A DNA stretch of 64,000 nucleotides from CAVTWH01 sp963850915. Lineage in GTDB: Bacteria > Actinomycetota > Actinomycetes > Mycobacteriales > Micromonosporaceae. Below the pieces are notes generated by a model, which had not been told where the DNA came from, made no database searches, and saw nothing but the letters and a program-made list of their open reading frames with translations. The position numbers and the translations under genes are program-made. Location: assembly GCA_963850915.1 (NCBI GenBank), contig CAWKND010000014.1, positions 496,001-560,000 of the forward strand, in the 5' to 3' direction. How positions within the stretch are numbered: the first letter of the stretch is position 1; every line of letters begins with the position of its first letter. This document shows positions 1 through 8,055 of this stretch, piece by piece.

Positions 1-787
1 CGGCCCCGACGATCGAGCTGTACCCGACCCCGTTGCCCTCGAAGCGCGCCCGCAGCCCGAACACGCCGTCCAGCAGGCGCTCGGCGACCGGCCGGTCAGC
101 GGGCAGGATCCGGGCCACGTCCTCGAAGCCACGCACGGTCGCGTCGATCGCGTCCCGCAGCTGGGCGACCTCCCAGGCATCCTTGACCAGCCGCTGGTCG
201 GCGAGGAGCCGGGCCAGTTCGCGGTCCCGGGCGCCGTCGCCGACCCGGCGTACCAAGCGGTCGACGTAGCGGTCCAGCCCGCGCAGTACCCGGGTGGCGC
301 CCGGTGCGACGCCGTCGAGTACCCGATCGAGGGTGTCCAGGTGGGCGGTGGCCAGGCCGAGCTCGGTCGACTTCTCGGCGAGGGTGTGCCGGCGACCTAT
401 CCACAGCTCGCCGTAGGAGCGGTCGCGGAAGAACTCGTCGGTGTCCCGGGGCGAGCGGGGGCGTACGAACAGGGTGGCTTCGCCGTCGCCGGCCAGCACG
501 AGTACCGCGTCGGGGTCGTGCTCGCCGGTCAGGTACACGAAGTCGGAGCCCGGCCGGAACGGGTAGACCGTGTCGTTGGCGCGTACCCGCTCGCCACCGC
601 TCGGGATCACCAGCGTCTCGCCCGGGAACGCGGCGGCCACCGCGGCGCGACGGGCCGCGTAGTTGGTCGCTTCTGTCCGGGTGGCGACCGGCAGTTCCCG
701 GTCGTGCCAGCCGGAGCGCATGAACGCGAGCAGCGCCGGCGGGTACTCGGGGTCGTGGGACTGGCTGGTGGCGGCCTGTTCGCGCAT
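1..787 (-). CDS. Xaa-Pro aminopeptidase (aminopeptidase P, M24B), partial
   Basis: The reverse strand from ATG at 787 stays open for 262 codons to the left edge, so the C-terminal part is missing. The visible part is the N-terminal domain of aminopeptidase P-type enzymes, which remove a residue before proline: an early PPALLAFMRSGWHDRELP stretch, then PFRPGSDFVYLTGEHDPDAV at about residues 76-95 and DTDEFFRDRSYGELW near 115-130. The metal-binding catalytic residues lie beyond the edge and cannot be checked. It is divergent from asnB with 82 bases between the starts. The family call rests on the N-terminal pattern only. Confidence 0.8.
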   Translation of the reverse strand, partial: MREQAATSQSHDPEYPPALLAFMRSGWHDRELPVATRTEATNYAARRAAVAAAFPGETLVIPSGGERVRANDTVYPFRPGSDFVYLTGEHDPDAVLVLAGDGEATLFVRPRSPRDTDEFFRDRSYGELWIGRRHTLAEKSTELGLATAHLDTLDRVLDGVAPGATRVLRGLDRYVDRLVRRVGDGARDRELARLLADQRLVKDAWEVAQLRDAIDATVRGFEDVARILPADRPVAERLLDGVFGLRARFEGNGVGYSSIVGA

Positions 788-869
788 TCCGCCAACCTAC
801 AACGACGCCGGCCGGGAAGGTCGCCGACCTGCACCGGCGGAGTAACCCGGTCATGGCAGGATGACGCCC

Positions 870-2819
870 ATGTGCGGACTGCTCACCTTCATCAGCGCCC
901 ACCGCGAAGCTTCCGAGCACCGCGACGAGATCGCGGCGGCGCTGGAGAGCATCCATCACCGGGGGCCGGACGACACCGGCGTCGAGGTGGTCGGCTCCGA
1001 CGTGATCTTCGCGCACAAGCGGCTGTCGATCATCGATGTGGCCGGCAGCCACGAGCCGCTGCCCTACCTCGACGGCCGCTACCTGCTGACCTTCAACGGG
1101 GAGATCTACAACTACCTGGAGCTGCGTGAGCAGTTGGCAGCCGAGTTCGGGGCGCAGTTCGAGACCCAGGGCGACGGCGAGGCGATCGTCGCCGGCTTCC
1201 ACTACTGGGGCGAGGCGGTGGTGGAGAAGCTGCGCGGGATGTTCGCCTTCCTGATCTTCGACACCCAGCAGCGGCTGGTCTTCGGCGCCCGCGACCCGTA
1301 CGGCATCAAGCCGCTGTTCCACCTGGTCACCCCGGACGGGCTCTACATGGCCAGCGAGAAGAAGGCGCTGCTGCCGTTCGCGCCGTCGGCGCGCCAGGGC
1401 GACGCCGGGGTGGAGACGGCGAACCTGTCGCACTACCTGACCCTGCAGTACGTGCCGGAGCCGGGGACCCTGCACAAGGGCATCGGCCGCGTCGGCTCCG
1501 GTGAGTGCTTCACCTACCGCGCCGGGGGCACGTTCGCGACCCGCCGGTACTACCAGCCACGGTTCCGGCCCACCCCGACGGCTTCGCCGGAGGCGCTGTA
1601 CTCCAAGATCCGCGAGACGCTGCGCGAGTCGGTACGCATCCACATGCGCTCGGACGTACCGGTCGGGTGCTTCCTGTCCAGTGGCATCGACTCGACCGCC
1701 GTGGTGGCGCTGGCCCGCGAGTTCAACCCGAACATCCTGACCTTCACCGTCGGGTACGACGTCCCGGGGTACTCGGAGATCGACGTCGCGCAGGACTCGG
1801 CGAAGCACCTCGGGGTCACCATCATGCCGACGAAGATCGGGCCGCAGGACATGATGGACGCGCTGCCCAAGATCGTCTGGCACCTGGACGACCCGGTGGC
1901 CGACCCGGCGCTGGTACCCCTCTACTTCGTCGCCAAGAAGGCCGCCGAGCACGTCACCGTGGTGCTGTCGGGGGAGGGGGCCGACGAGTTCTTCGGCGGG
2001 TACACCATCTACCGCGAGCCGTTGTCCCTGCACTCGATCAACTCGCTGCCCGACCCGCTGCAGCGCGGGCTGCGCAAGGTGGCCCAGGTGATCCCGCAGG
2101 GGGTCAAGGGCAAGAGCTTCCTGGAGCGGGGTACCACCCCCATCGAGGAGCGCTACTACGGCAACGCCCGGATGTTCACCGAGGCCGAGAAGCGCGAGCT
2201 GCTGCGTACCTACGACGAGCGGGTGCGCTACACCGATGTCACCGCGCCGGTCTACGCCGAGGCCGAGGCGATGGGCCTGGACGACGTGACCACCATGCAG
2301 TACATCGACCTCTACACCTGGCTGCGCGGCGACATCCTGGTGAAGGCCGACCGGATGTCCATGGCGCACTCGCTGGAGCTGCGGGTGCCGTTCCTGGACA
2401 AGGAGGTCTTCGACGTCGCGGCCACCATCCCGGTCGACTTGAAGCTGCCGCCGCACGGTACCGACACCAAGTACGCGATGCGCCAGGCGCTGCGTGACGT
2501 GGTACCCCCGGCGATCGTCAACCGCAAGAAGCTCGGCTTCCCCACGCCCACCCGGGTCTGGCTGCGCGGCGAGATGTACGACTGGGCGCAGGACATCCTG
2601 TCCCGGTCGGGCGCCGGTGACCTGCTGAACCTGGAGTACGCCCAGGAACTGCTGGCGGCGCACCGGCGCAAGGAGGCTGACCACTCGCGCAAGGTCTGGA
2701 CCGTGCTGGTGTTCTGCATCTGGCACGCGATCTTCGTGGAGCGCTCGCTAGACCCGGGCGTCACCCGCGCCCAGTCCGCACTGCTGACCAAGCCGGTCGT
2801 CGGTTCAATGGTCTCCTGA
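870..2819 (+). CDS. asnB: asparagine synthase (glutamine-hydrolysing)
   Basis: A 649-aa class II amidotransferase that makes asparagine from aspartate, glutamine and ATP in the cytoplasm. Another in-frame ATG lies at 861, but the ATG at 870 is followed directly by a Cys codon (MCGLLTF). This family needs that Cys as its mature N-terminal nucleophile, so 870 is the start; GGCAGG at 855-860 is well placed. The glutaminase half shows RGPDDTG, NGEIYN and GDGEA. The synthetase half shows the PP-loop variant SSGIDSTAV near residue 269 and SGEGADEFFGGY near 366. Length is close to that of the M. tuberculosis AsnB. It stands alone, divergent from the aminopeptidase gene. Confidence 0.95.
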   Translation: MCGLLTFISAHREASEHRDEIAAALESIHHRGPDDTGVEVVGSDVIFAHKRLSIIDVAGSHEPLPYLDGRYLLTFNGEIYNYLELREQLAAEFGAQFETQGDGEAIVAGFHYWGEAVVEKLRGMFAFLIFDTQQRLVFGARDPYGIKPLFHLVTPDGLYMASEKKALLPFAPSARQGDAGVETANLSHYLTLQYVPEPGTLHKGIGRVGSGECFTYRAGGTFATRRYYQPRFRPTPTASPEALYSKIRETLRESVRIHMRSDVPVGCFLSSGIDSTAVVALAREFNPNILTFTVGYDVPGYSEIDVAQDSAKHLGVTIMPTKIGPQDMMDALPKIVWHLDDPVADPALVPLYFVAKKAAEHVTVVLSGEGADEFFGGYTIYREPLSLHSINSLPDPLQRGLRKVAQVIPQGVKGKSFLERGTTPIEERYYGNARMFTEAEKRELLRTYDERVRYTDVTAPVYAEAEAMGLDDVTTMQYIDLYTWLRGDILVKADRMSMAHSLELRVPFLDKEVFDVAATIPVDLKLPPHGTDTKYAMRQALRDVVPPAIVNRKKLGFPTPTRVWLRGEMYDWAQDILSRSGAGDLLNLEYAQELLAAHRRKEADHSRKVWTVLVFCIWHAIFVERSLDPGVTRAQSALLTKPVVGSMVS

Positions 2820-2891
2820 GCCGGTCACGGGTTCGGCTCTGCGGGGAGGCCGGCTTTGCGGGGGCCGGCTGCTGTGAGGGAGGATCGCGCC

Positions 2892-3332
2892 GTGGACGAA
2901 ACCACCATCGGTGTACAGGTAGCCATCGACTGTGCCGACCCGGCAGCGCTGGCCCCGTTCTGGGCGGCCGTTCTCGGGTACCAGCTGCAGCCGCCGCCGG
3001 CCGGGTTCGACACCTGGCCCGCATACCTGGCCAGCATCGGCATCCCCGAGGAGCGCTGGAACTCGGCGAGTTCGGTGGTCGACCCGGCCGGTGTGCGTCC
3101 GCGCCTGTACTTCCAGCGGGTACCCGAAGCCAAGGCTGGCAAGAACCGGCTGCACCTGGACCTGAAGGTCACCGACCTGAAGACGGCTGAGGACGAGCGC
3201 CGGGTACGGCTGGCTGCCGAGGTCGTCCGGCTGGTCGGGCTCGGCGCGACCCGGGTGGGTGAAGTCGCCGAGAACGGCGAGTACTGGATCGTCATGCAGG
3301 ACCCGGAGGGCAACGAGTTCTGCATCTCATGA
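2892..3332 (+). CDS. VOC-superfamily (glyoxalase-like) protein
   Basis: A 146-aa protein of the vicinal-oxygen-chelate type. It begins with the betaalphabeta pattern QVAIDCADPAALAPFWAAVL and carries RLHLDLKV in the middle and YWIVMQDPEGNEFCI at the C-terminus, the usual ends of the two half-domains in this superfamily. An upstream in-frame ATG exists at 2856, but GTG at 2892 with GAGGGAGG at 2876-2883 fits the start and domain boundary better. Substrate cannot be inferred; members range from isomerases to resistance proteins. It lies 72 bases after asnB in the same direction, so co-transcription is possible. Confidence 0.8.
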   Translation: MDETTIGVQVAIDCADPAALAPFWAAVLGYQLQPPPAGFDTWPAYLASIGIPEERWNSASSVVDPAGVRPRLYFQRVPEAKAGKNRLHLDLKVTDLKTAEDERRVRLAAEVVRLVGLGATRVGEVAENGEYWIVMQDPEGNEFCIS

Positions 3333-3392
3333 CGCTGGATCCCTCGTCCTGCAACGGTGTCCGGCCTGACAGGTGGCCGGTGGGAGCGCCGG

Positions 3393-3977
3393 TCAGCCGG
3401 CGGTGTGGGCGTAGAGGTCGCGGAGGAACATCATCTCGGCGCAGTGGTGGATGATCTCCCGGTTCTGCCAGTAGAGGATGTCCCGCAGCGGCAGCCTGGG
3501 GTCCAGACCGCCGGGGTACTGGGAGCGGCCGACCTCGGCGTACTCGGCCGGCTCCAGGTCGTCGAAGACCGCCCGCCAGCTGGCGAAGGCGGTCCGCAGC
3601 GTGGCCATCGCACCGGCCGCGGTCGGGGATGCCTCGATGTCGTCGGAGCTGCCGCTGTGCGAGCCGGTGGTCCAGTCGGCCCGGTTGGTGCACATCTCGA
3701 TCACGTGCCACATCAGCCAGGCGATGGTGCGCAGCGGGGCGGGCTGCGGGCCGCCGGGCTCGTATTCGAAGACCCAGTCGCCCCGCCCGTGCGAGTGGCC
3801 GGTGCGCCGCTCCGCGCGCGGGCGCACGCTCCAGGCGCCGGGGCCGGGTTCCCAGAGGTATTCGGTGTCGGTCAGCCCGTCCATGCGGGGCCAGAAGAAC
3901 TCCAGAGTGACGTCGAACTGGGCGGCCAGCAGGGCCACTTCCACCGGGCGCTCAGCCACCGGACGGTCAGCAGTCAT
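3393..3977 (-). CDS. DinB-superfamily protein
   Basis: A 194-aa protein with the four-helix DinB/YfiT-like pattern, whose members are putative metal-dependent S-transferases. Possible metal ligands are the His in LMWHVIEM and the His pair in EIIHHCAEMMFLRDLY near the C-terminus. The ATG at 3977 (MTADRPVAERPVEVALL) is chosen because the upstream extension of the open frame is Arg/Ser-rich and unlike the family. It is convergent with the VOC gene, 60 bases apart. The actual substrate is unknown. Confidence 0.75.
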   Translation of the reverse strand: MTADRPVAERPVEVALLAAQFDVTLEFFWPRMDGLTDTEYLWEPGPGAWSVRPRAERRTGHSHGRGDWVFEYEPGGPQPAPLRTIAWLMWHVIEMCTNRADWTTGSHSGSSDDIEASPTAAGAMATLRTAFASWRAVFDDLEPAEYAEVGRSQYPGGLDPRLPLRDILYWQNREIIHHCAEMMFLRDLYAHTAG

Positions 3978-4203
3978 CGGGCGAGTATGCCGGTCGGGTC
4001 CGACATTCGCGGTCCGACCGGGCGGGTACGAGCGCGTCTGTGCACTTGCCGGCCTGGCGGGCTCGGTGCAGGCTCGGGTTAGGGCGCCGCAGCCGCGATG
4101 AGTTCCGGCCGGGTCCTGAGTCTGTTCTGCTGACCGTCGCAGGACGTCGGCCGTTGCCGGGACGAGAGTCCGTTGCCGGCACGAGACAAGCATGGAGGAC
4201 ACC

Positions 4204-5019
4204 ATGACGACCACGCCGGACGATCCGACCACTGCGCTGCCCGGCCGCCCGCCCGTGGTCGACCTGGCCACCTGGCAGGCTGCCCGGGACGAGTTGCTGG
4301 TCCGCGAGAAGGCCCACACCCACGAGGGCGACGCCATCGCCGCGGCCCGCCGCCGGCTGCCGATGGTGGCGGTTGACGGGACGGTCGAGGTGGTCGGAGC
4401 CGACGGTCCGGTCCCGTTCCTGGACCTGTTCCAGGGTCGTGACGAGCTCGTGGTCTACCAGCACATGTGGTACGACGGCGCACCGCACCAGGGGCAGTGC
4501 GAGGGCTGCACCACCGCCGCCTGGCACCTGAAGGACGCCGTCTACCTCAACGCCCGCGGCGTCTCCTTCGCCATCCTGACCACCGGCCGCTGGGACGAGG
4601 TGGCCCGCTACGTCGAGTTCATGGGCTACACCCAGCCGTGGTACTCGGTGCGCGACGTACCGGCGCCGATCGGCGGCGAGATGGGGCACCTCATCAGCTT
4701 CCTGCGCGACGGCGACCGGGTGTTCCTCACCTACTCCACGACGGGCCGGGGCAACGAGGTGGTCAACGGGTCGATGGGCCTGCTCGACATGACGCCGTAC
4801 GGGCGCGGCGAGGCGTGGGAGGACAATCCCGAGGGCTGGCCGGTGATCGGCGACGTCAGCGAGGGGCACCCGTCCGTGGGCGGCCAGGCGTGCTGGTACT
4901 GGCGCTCGGACGCAGACGGCGTCGCGACTTGGGGCCCGACCAGCCGGCCGGTGCCGCAGTGGACCCGTCCCGGCGCAACCGCCGTGGAGACTCTCGGCCG
5001 GCACGGCCCGCACCACTGA
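4204..5019 (+). CDS. DUF899-family thioredoxin-fold protein
   Basis: A 271-aa protein of the DUF899 family, predicted thioredoxin-like. Recognisable features are the N-terminal WQAARDELLVREKAHTHEGD helix, the LFQGRDELVVYQHMWYDGA strand-loop, a QCEGCTTAAWHL motif carrying two cysteines in the family's usual place, and WYSVRD further on. Two starts compete: ATG 4192 and ATG 4204. The GGAGG at 4194-4198 sits five bases before 4204 and inside the longer version, so 4204 is preferred. It is divergent from the DinB gene. The biochemical role of the family is not established. Confidence 0.8.
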   Translation: MTTTPDDPTTALPGRPPVVDLATWQAARDELLVREKAHTHEGDAIAAARRRLPMVAVDGTVEVVGADGPVPFLDLFQGRDELVVYQHMWYDGAPHQGQCEGCTTAAWHLKDAVYLNARGVSFAILTTGRWDEVARYVEFMGYTQPWYSVRDVPAPIGGEMGHLISFLRDGDRVFLTYSTTGRGNEVVNGSMGLLDMTPYGRGEAWEDNPEGWPVIGDVSEGHPSVGGQACWYWRSDADGVATWGPTSRPVPQWTRPGATAVETLGRHGPHH

Positions 5020-5038
5020 GAGGCCTCTGACGCCCGCC

Positions 5039-5863
5039 TCAGACCCGGCCGGCCAGCTCGGCGTACCCGCGGCGTACCGCGACCAGCGCCGACTCCAGCC
5101 CGAACGGCGAGCTGGCAGCCACCTTCTCCAGATCGCTGCCGTCGGCGTGCCCCTCCCGGATCAGCCAGTCGAGCCGGGCCAGGTCGGCGTGCTGGGCGCG
5201 GACGAAGTCGAGGTCGACGAGGGCACCATGCCCGGGGATGACCACCGTGTCCGGGGTCAGGCTGGGCAGTACGGTGGCCAGCGAGTCCGGCCACTCCAGC
5301 GGGTACCCGTCGGCGAAGTCCGGGGCGGCGCCCTGCTCCACCAGGTCACCGAGGACCAGTACGTCGGCGTCGGGTACCAGCACCACCAGGTCGCCGTCGG
5401 TGTGCGCCCGTCCCGGGTGGCCGAGCAGTACGGTGCGGCCGCCGATGTCCAGCGTCTCGGCGCGGTGTACCAGGTGGTCCGGGGCTTGGATGGGTACCTC
5501 GGCGAGGCTCGCGGCGAGCTCCGGATTGCGTGGCAGCCACTCGGCGTACCACTCCTGCCGCCAGTGCTCACCCCGCTCCCGCAGCTGTACCGCGACCGTG
5601 TCGTGCGCCCAGATCGGTCGCCCACCCGCAGCCAGTACGGCGTTACCGAAGCAGTGGTCGAAGTGCAGGTGGGTGTTGACGACAGTCAGTGGCGCCGGGG
5701 TGATCGCGCGGACCCCGGCGAGCAGCTCCGCGGCCTGGGCCGGGGTGGAGAGGGTGTCCACCACCAGCGCGGCGTCGTCGCCGACCACCAGCGTGGCGTT
5801 CACGTCCAGGGTCGGGTAGCGCAGTACATAGACCCGGTCGGCGACCTCGCGCAGCCCGGTCAT
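5039..5863 (-). CDS. MBL-fold metallo-hydrolase
   Basis: A 274-aa metallo-beta-lactamase-fold hydrolase. The zinc motif THLHFDH is at residues 64-70, with a further His in HPGRAHTDGD, Asp in VLVLGDLVEQG and the late His of VIPGHGALV. No signal peptide, so it should act in the cytoplasm. The domain resembles the small-molecule hydrolase branch (glyoxalase II/quinolone-signal type), not true beta-lactamases, but the substrate is not readable from sequence. It is convergent with the DUF899 gene (19-base gap) and is followed upstream by short CCGGTCA-rich direct repeats at about 5864-5957. Confidence 0.85.
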   Translation of the reverse strand: MTGLREVADRVYVLRYPTLDVNATLVVGDDAALVVDTLSTPAQAAELLAGVRAITPAPLTVVNTHLHFDHCFGNAVLAAGGRPIWAHDTVAVQLRERGEHWRQEWYAEWLPRNPELAASLAEVPIQAPDHLVHRAETLDIGGRTVLLGHPGRAHTDGDLVVLVPDADVLVLGDLVEQGAAPDFADGYPLEWPDSLATVLPSLTPDTVVIPGHGALVDLDFVRAQHADLARLDWLIREGHADGSDLEKVAASSPFGLESALVAVRRGYAELAGRV

Positions 5864-5957
5864 CCGGTTACTCCACGGCGGAACCGGTCCGGCCGCCCGG
5901 TCACCGCACGGTGGATGCGGTCCGGATACCCGGTCACCGTGCCACGGCAGCGCCCGG

Positions 5958-6338
5958 TCATCCGGTCACCGCGCGGAGGAACTTGTCGCGGAGCACCACG
6001 GCCCGCTCCACCTCGCCGTCGGCCACGATCCGCTTGCCTTCGTGGACCGCGACGGTGAAGGTCAGCCGCGCGCCGTCCACCGAGGCCAGGGTGGCGTAGG
6101 CGATCACCTCGCCGCCGACCGCGGTGGGCGCCCGGTGCCGCAGCGCCACCCGGGTACCCACGCTGGTTTTCGCCGGGTCCAGGGCGCCGCCCAGCGCGGC
6201 CAGCGTCGCCGCCTCGGCCAGCGCGACCACCCGCGGGGTACCCAGCACCGGGACGTCGCCCGAGCCCAGGGCGGCGGCGGTATCCGCGGCGGCCACGGTG
6301 TATGTCACGGAGCCGGTCAGCCCCGGCTGCAACTCCAT
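5958..6338 (-). CDS. FlK-like hotdog thioesterase
   Basis: A 126-aa single hotdog-fold protein resembling fluoroacetyl-CoA thioesterase FlK. The catalytic set of FlK is Thr42, Glu50 and His76. Here the same spacing and context occur as Thr34 (LGTPRVV), Glu42 (ALAEAATL) and His68 (VALRHRAP), followed by the conserved tail VERAVVLRDKF. This supports an acyl-CoA thioesterase or housekeeping acyl-CoA clearance role; real fluoroacetate resistance is not implied. The open frame extends upstream, but ATG at 6338 (MELQPGLTG) matches the family start. It is divergent from the PAP2 gene. Confidence 0.8.
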   Translation of the reverse strand: MELQPGLTGSVTYTVAAADTAAALGSGDVPVLGTPRVVALAEAATLAALGGALDPAKTSVGTRVALRHRAPTAVGGEVIAYATLASVDGARLTFTVAVHEGKRIVADGEVERAVVLRDKFLRAVTG

Positions 6339-6447
6339 GCCGGAGAGCCTACGGCGCGCCCGTCCGGACCGGGTGCGGACCGGGGGTGACCGCGCGGTGT
6401 GTGCCGGCCAGCCGGGTACGAGGCAGCTCAAGTAGCCTGGACGGGCC

Positions 6448-7491
6448 ATGACCACGACCGCGCCCGCTCCCGTGAAGTCGCCGACGCAGCCGCCCGAACC
6501 GCAGCCGGGTGGCCGGCGGCGGCTGGTCGCAATGATCATCTGGACGGTTGGCTTCGCGGTCTGCCTGAAGCTGATCGGCCTGCCGACCGATCCGGTGTAC
6601 GCCTTCCTCTGCCTCTGGGCGGCGACCATCGCCTGGAACAGCCACCGGCCGTGGCGTTCGCACCTGCGGTTCCTGCGCGACTGGGTGGCGGTAGTGGTGC
6701 TGCTGGTCGCCTACAACTACTCGCGCGGCTTCGCCGACAACGGGGTGACCCCGCACGCGCTGGAGATGATCGCCTTCGACAAGGAGATCTTCGGGCAGGT
6801 ACCGACGCTCTGGCTGCAGCACCACCTGTACAACCCGGCACATGTGCAGTGGTACGACATCCTGGCCAGCCTGGTCTACTTCTCGCACTTCGTCACGGCG
6901 CTCACCGTGGCCGTGGTGCTGTGGCTGCGTAACCGGGACAGGTGGGGGGCCTTCGTCCGGCGCTGGTTCTTCCTCACCGCCATCGGCCTGGCCACCTACT
7001 TCGCCTACCCGGCCGCGCCGCCGTGGTGGGCCGCCAAGTACGGGCTGCTTCCGCCGGTGGCCCGGATCTCCACCCGGGGCTGGACGGCGCTCGGCCAGCA
7101 CAGCGCCGGCAACATGCTCAACGCGCTGCAGCAGGGGGCGGCCAACCCGGTGGCCGCGATGCCGTCGCTGCACAGCGCGTTCGCGTTGATGGTGGTGGCG
7201 TTCTTCCTGCCGACCGTACGCAAGCGGTGGTGGCCACTGCTGCTGGCGTACCCGCTCGCGATGACGTTCACCCTGGTCTACTCCGGCGAGCACTACATGA
7301 TGGACGTCTTCGTCGGCTGGCTCTACGTGGGTATCACGTACGTCGTCGTCGGCCTGTCCGAGCGGCTGTGGCGCCGGTACGGAGCCGACTGGTGGCGCCG
7401 GTACCGGGATGGGCGCCGGCATCGGGACGGGTCAGGGCAGCGGGTCGATCTCCCGGAGGAAGCCACGGGCCTGGAGAAAATCGGCAAGTGA
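6448..7491 (+). CDS. PAP2-family membrane phosphatase
   Basis: A 347-aa integral membrane protein with about six hydrophobic segments. The PAP2 signature is split as AAMPSLHSAFAL near residue 237 and YSGEHYMMDVFVGW near 274-287, giving the two catalytic histidines and the final Asp. A preceding FAYPAAPPWWAAKYG segment is typical of the inositol-phosphorylceramide-synthase-like branch. Likely substrates are membrane lipid phosphates on the outer face, an inference from the family. The C-terminal tail is Arg-rich and cytosolic. Its last 60 bases overlap the convergent small gene at 7432-7630. Confidence 0.85.
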   Translation: MTTTAPAPVKSPTQPPEPQPGGRRRLVAMIIWTVGFAVCLKLIGLPTDPVYAFLCLWAATIAWNSHRPWRSHLRFLRDWVAVVVLLVAYNYSRGFADNGVTPHALEMIAFDKEIFGQVPTLWLQHHLYNPAHVQWYDILASLVYFSHFVTALTVAVVLWLRNRDRWGAFVRRWFFLTAIGLATYFAYPAAPPWWAAKYGLLPPVARISTRGWTALGQHSAGNMLNALQQGAANPVAAMPSLHSAFALMVVAFFLPTVRKRWWPLLLAYPLAMTFTLVYSGEHYMMDVFVGWLYVGITYVVVGLSERLWRRYGADWWRRYRDGRRHRDGSGQRVDLPEEATGLEKIGK

Positions 7492-7630
7492 CGTGCGGTG
7501 CTCGGCGCACGCCAGCCAGGTCTTGCGCCGCTCGGGCGGGTGCAGCTTGGGGTTGTTCCAGCGCAGCGCCCACAGCGGCCGGCTGCCGGCAGCCCTTCGC
7601 GGAGCAGATCGGTACCTCCGGCTCGGTCAT
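7432..7630 (-). pseudogene. small conserved actinobacterial protein, one-base frameshift
   Basis: From ATG at 7630 the reverse frame reads MTEPEVPICSAKGCRQPAA and then loses sense. One frame over it continues as WALRWNNPKLHPPERR, then KTWLACAEHRTSLADF, LQARGFLREIDPLP and a TGA at 7432-7434. Removing one base (the T of GCCGCTGTGG on the coding strand, near 7571-7582) joins the halves into a 65-aa protein. That matches a short Cys-containing family common in actinomycetes, often mislabelled acetone carboxylase. The span is 199 bases, that is 66 codons plus one base, as expected for a single insertion. It may be a true lesion or a sequencing error. Confidence 0.75.
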
Positions 7631-8055
7631 CGCCGTCAGTCTTCCAGCTCGCTGCGGCCACTGTCCGGGCGGGCCTGCCCTGTCCCGAAGCCCGGAAACG
7701 GCAAAACCACCGCCGGAGGCGGTGGCAACAGGAAAAAACGCCGACAATAGGGCGCGCAGGCGAATATTTGGTGTTGCCGGGCGACCACGGGGGAAGCCGC
7801 CCGGCAACGGAAGAATCGTAGCCCCACATCCCCTCCTGGTGTCTACTGCCGGCGCGTGCCGTTTCCTCCTTCGTGTCACCCTTCGGTCGGGTGGGCCGCC
7901 GGTTCTGCCGCTCCGCGCGCCGGCCGGGATCCGCGCCTACAGGCCCACCTGTTCGCACGTACAGGTGGGACAGGCGGTCTGTGCTTCGCCACTGGGGCGG
8001 ACGTGACAAGCTAGTCAGGTTCACGCTCAACCGTCCGCGACGCAGTGGAGGTCCG
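7631..8055. other. intergenic region before moxR
   Basis: This 425-base gap holds no convincing gene. It contains a minus-strand terminator (7707-7725), a second hairpin with 11-bp perfect arms at 7773-7783 and 7798-7808 around a 14-base loop, and the presumed moxR promoter. An open frame runs through part of it in the moxR frame, but its composition (runs of Arg/Pro) does not look coding. GTGGAGG at 8044-8050 is the moxR ribosome site. Confidence 0.6.
7707..7725 (-). terminator. Rho-independent-type terminator
   Basis: Perfect 8-bp inverted repeat CCACCGCC / GGCGGTGG with a GGA loop. On the minus strand it is followed at once by TTTT, and an A-run (7733-7738) lies on the other side. It would stop transcripts reading leftward into the small gene. 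Confidence 0.6.

Noticed and set aside
96..2726. Long open frame opposite asnB on the minus strand
   Set aside because: It is the antisense shadow of asnB and the aminopeptidase gene; it is rich in Arg/Gly/His, lacks domains and would overlap two well-supported genes.
7773..7808. 11-bp hairpin as a riboswitch before moxR
   Set aside because: Only a single stem is visible and no known riboswitch core could be matched; kept as part of the intergenic description.
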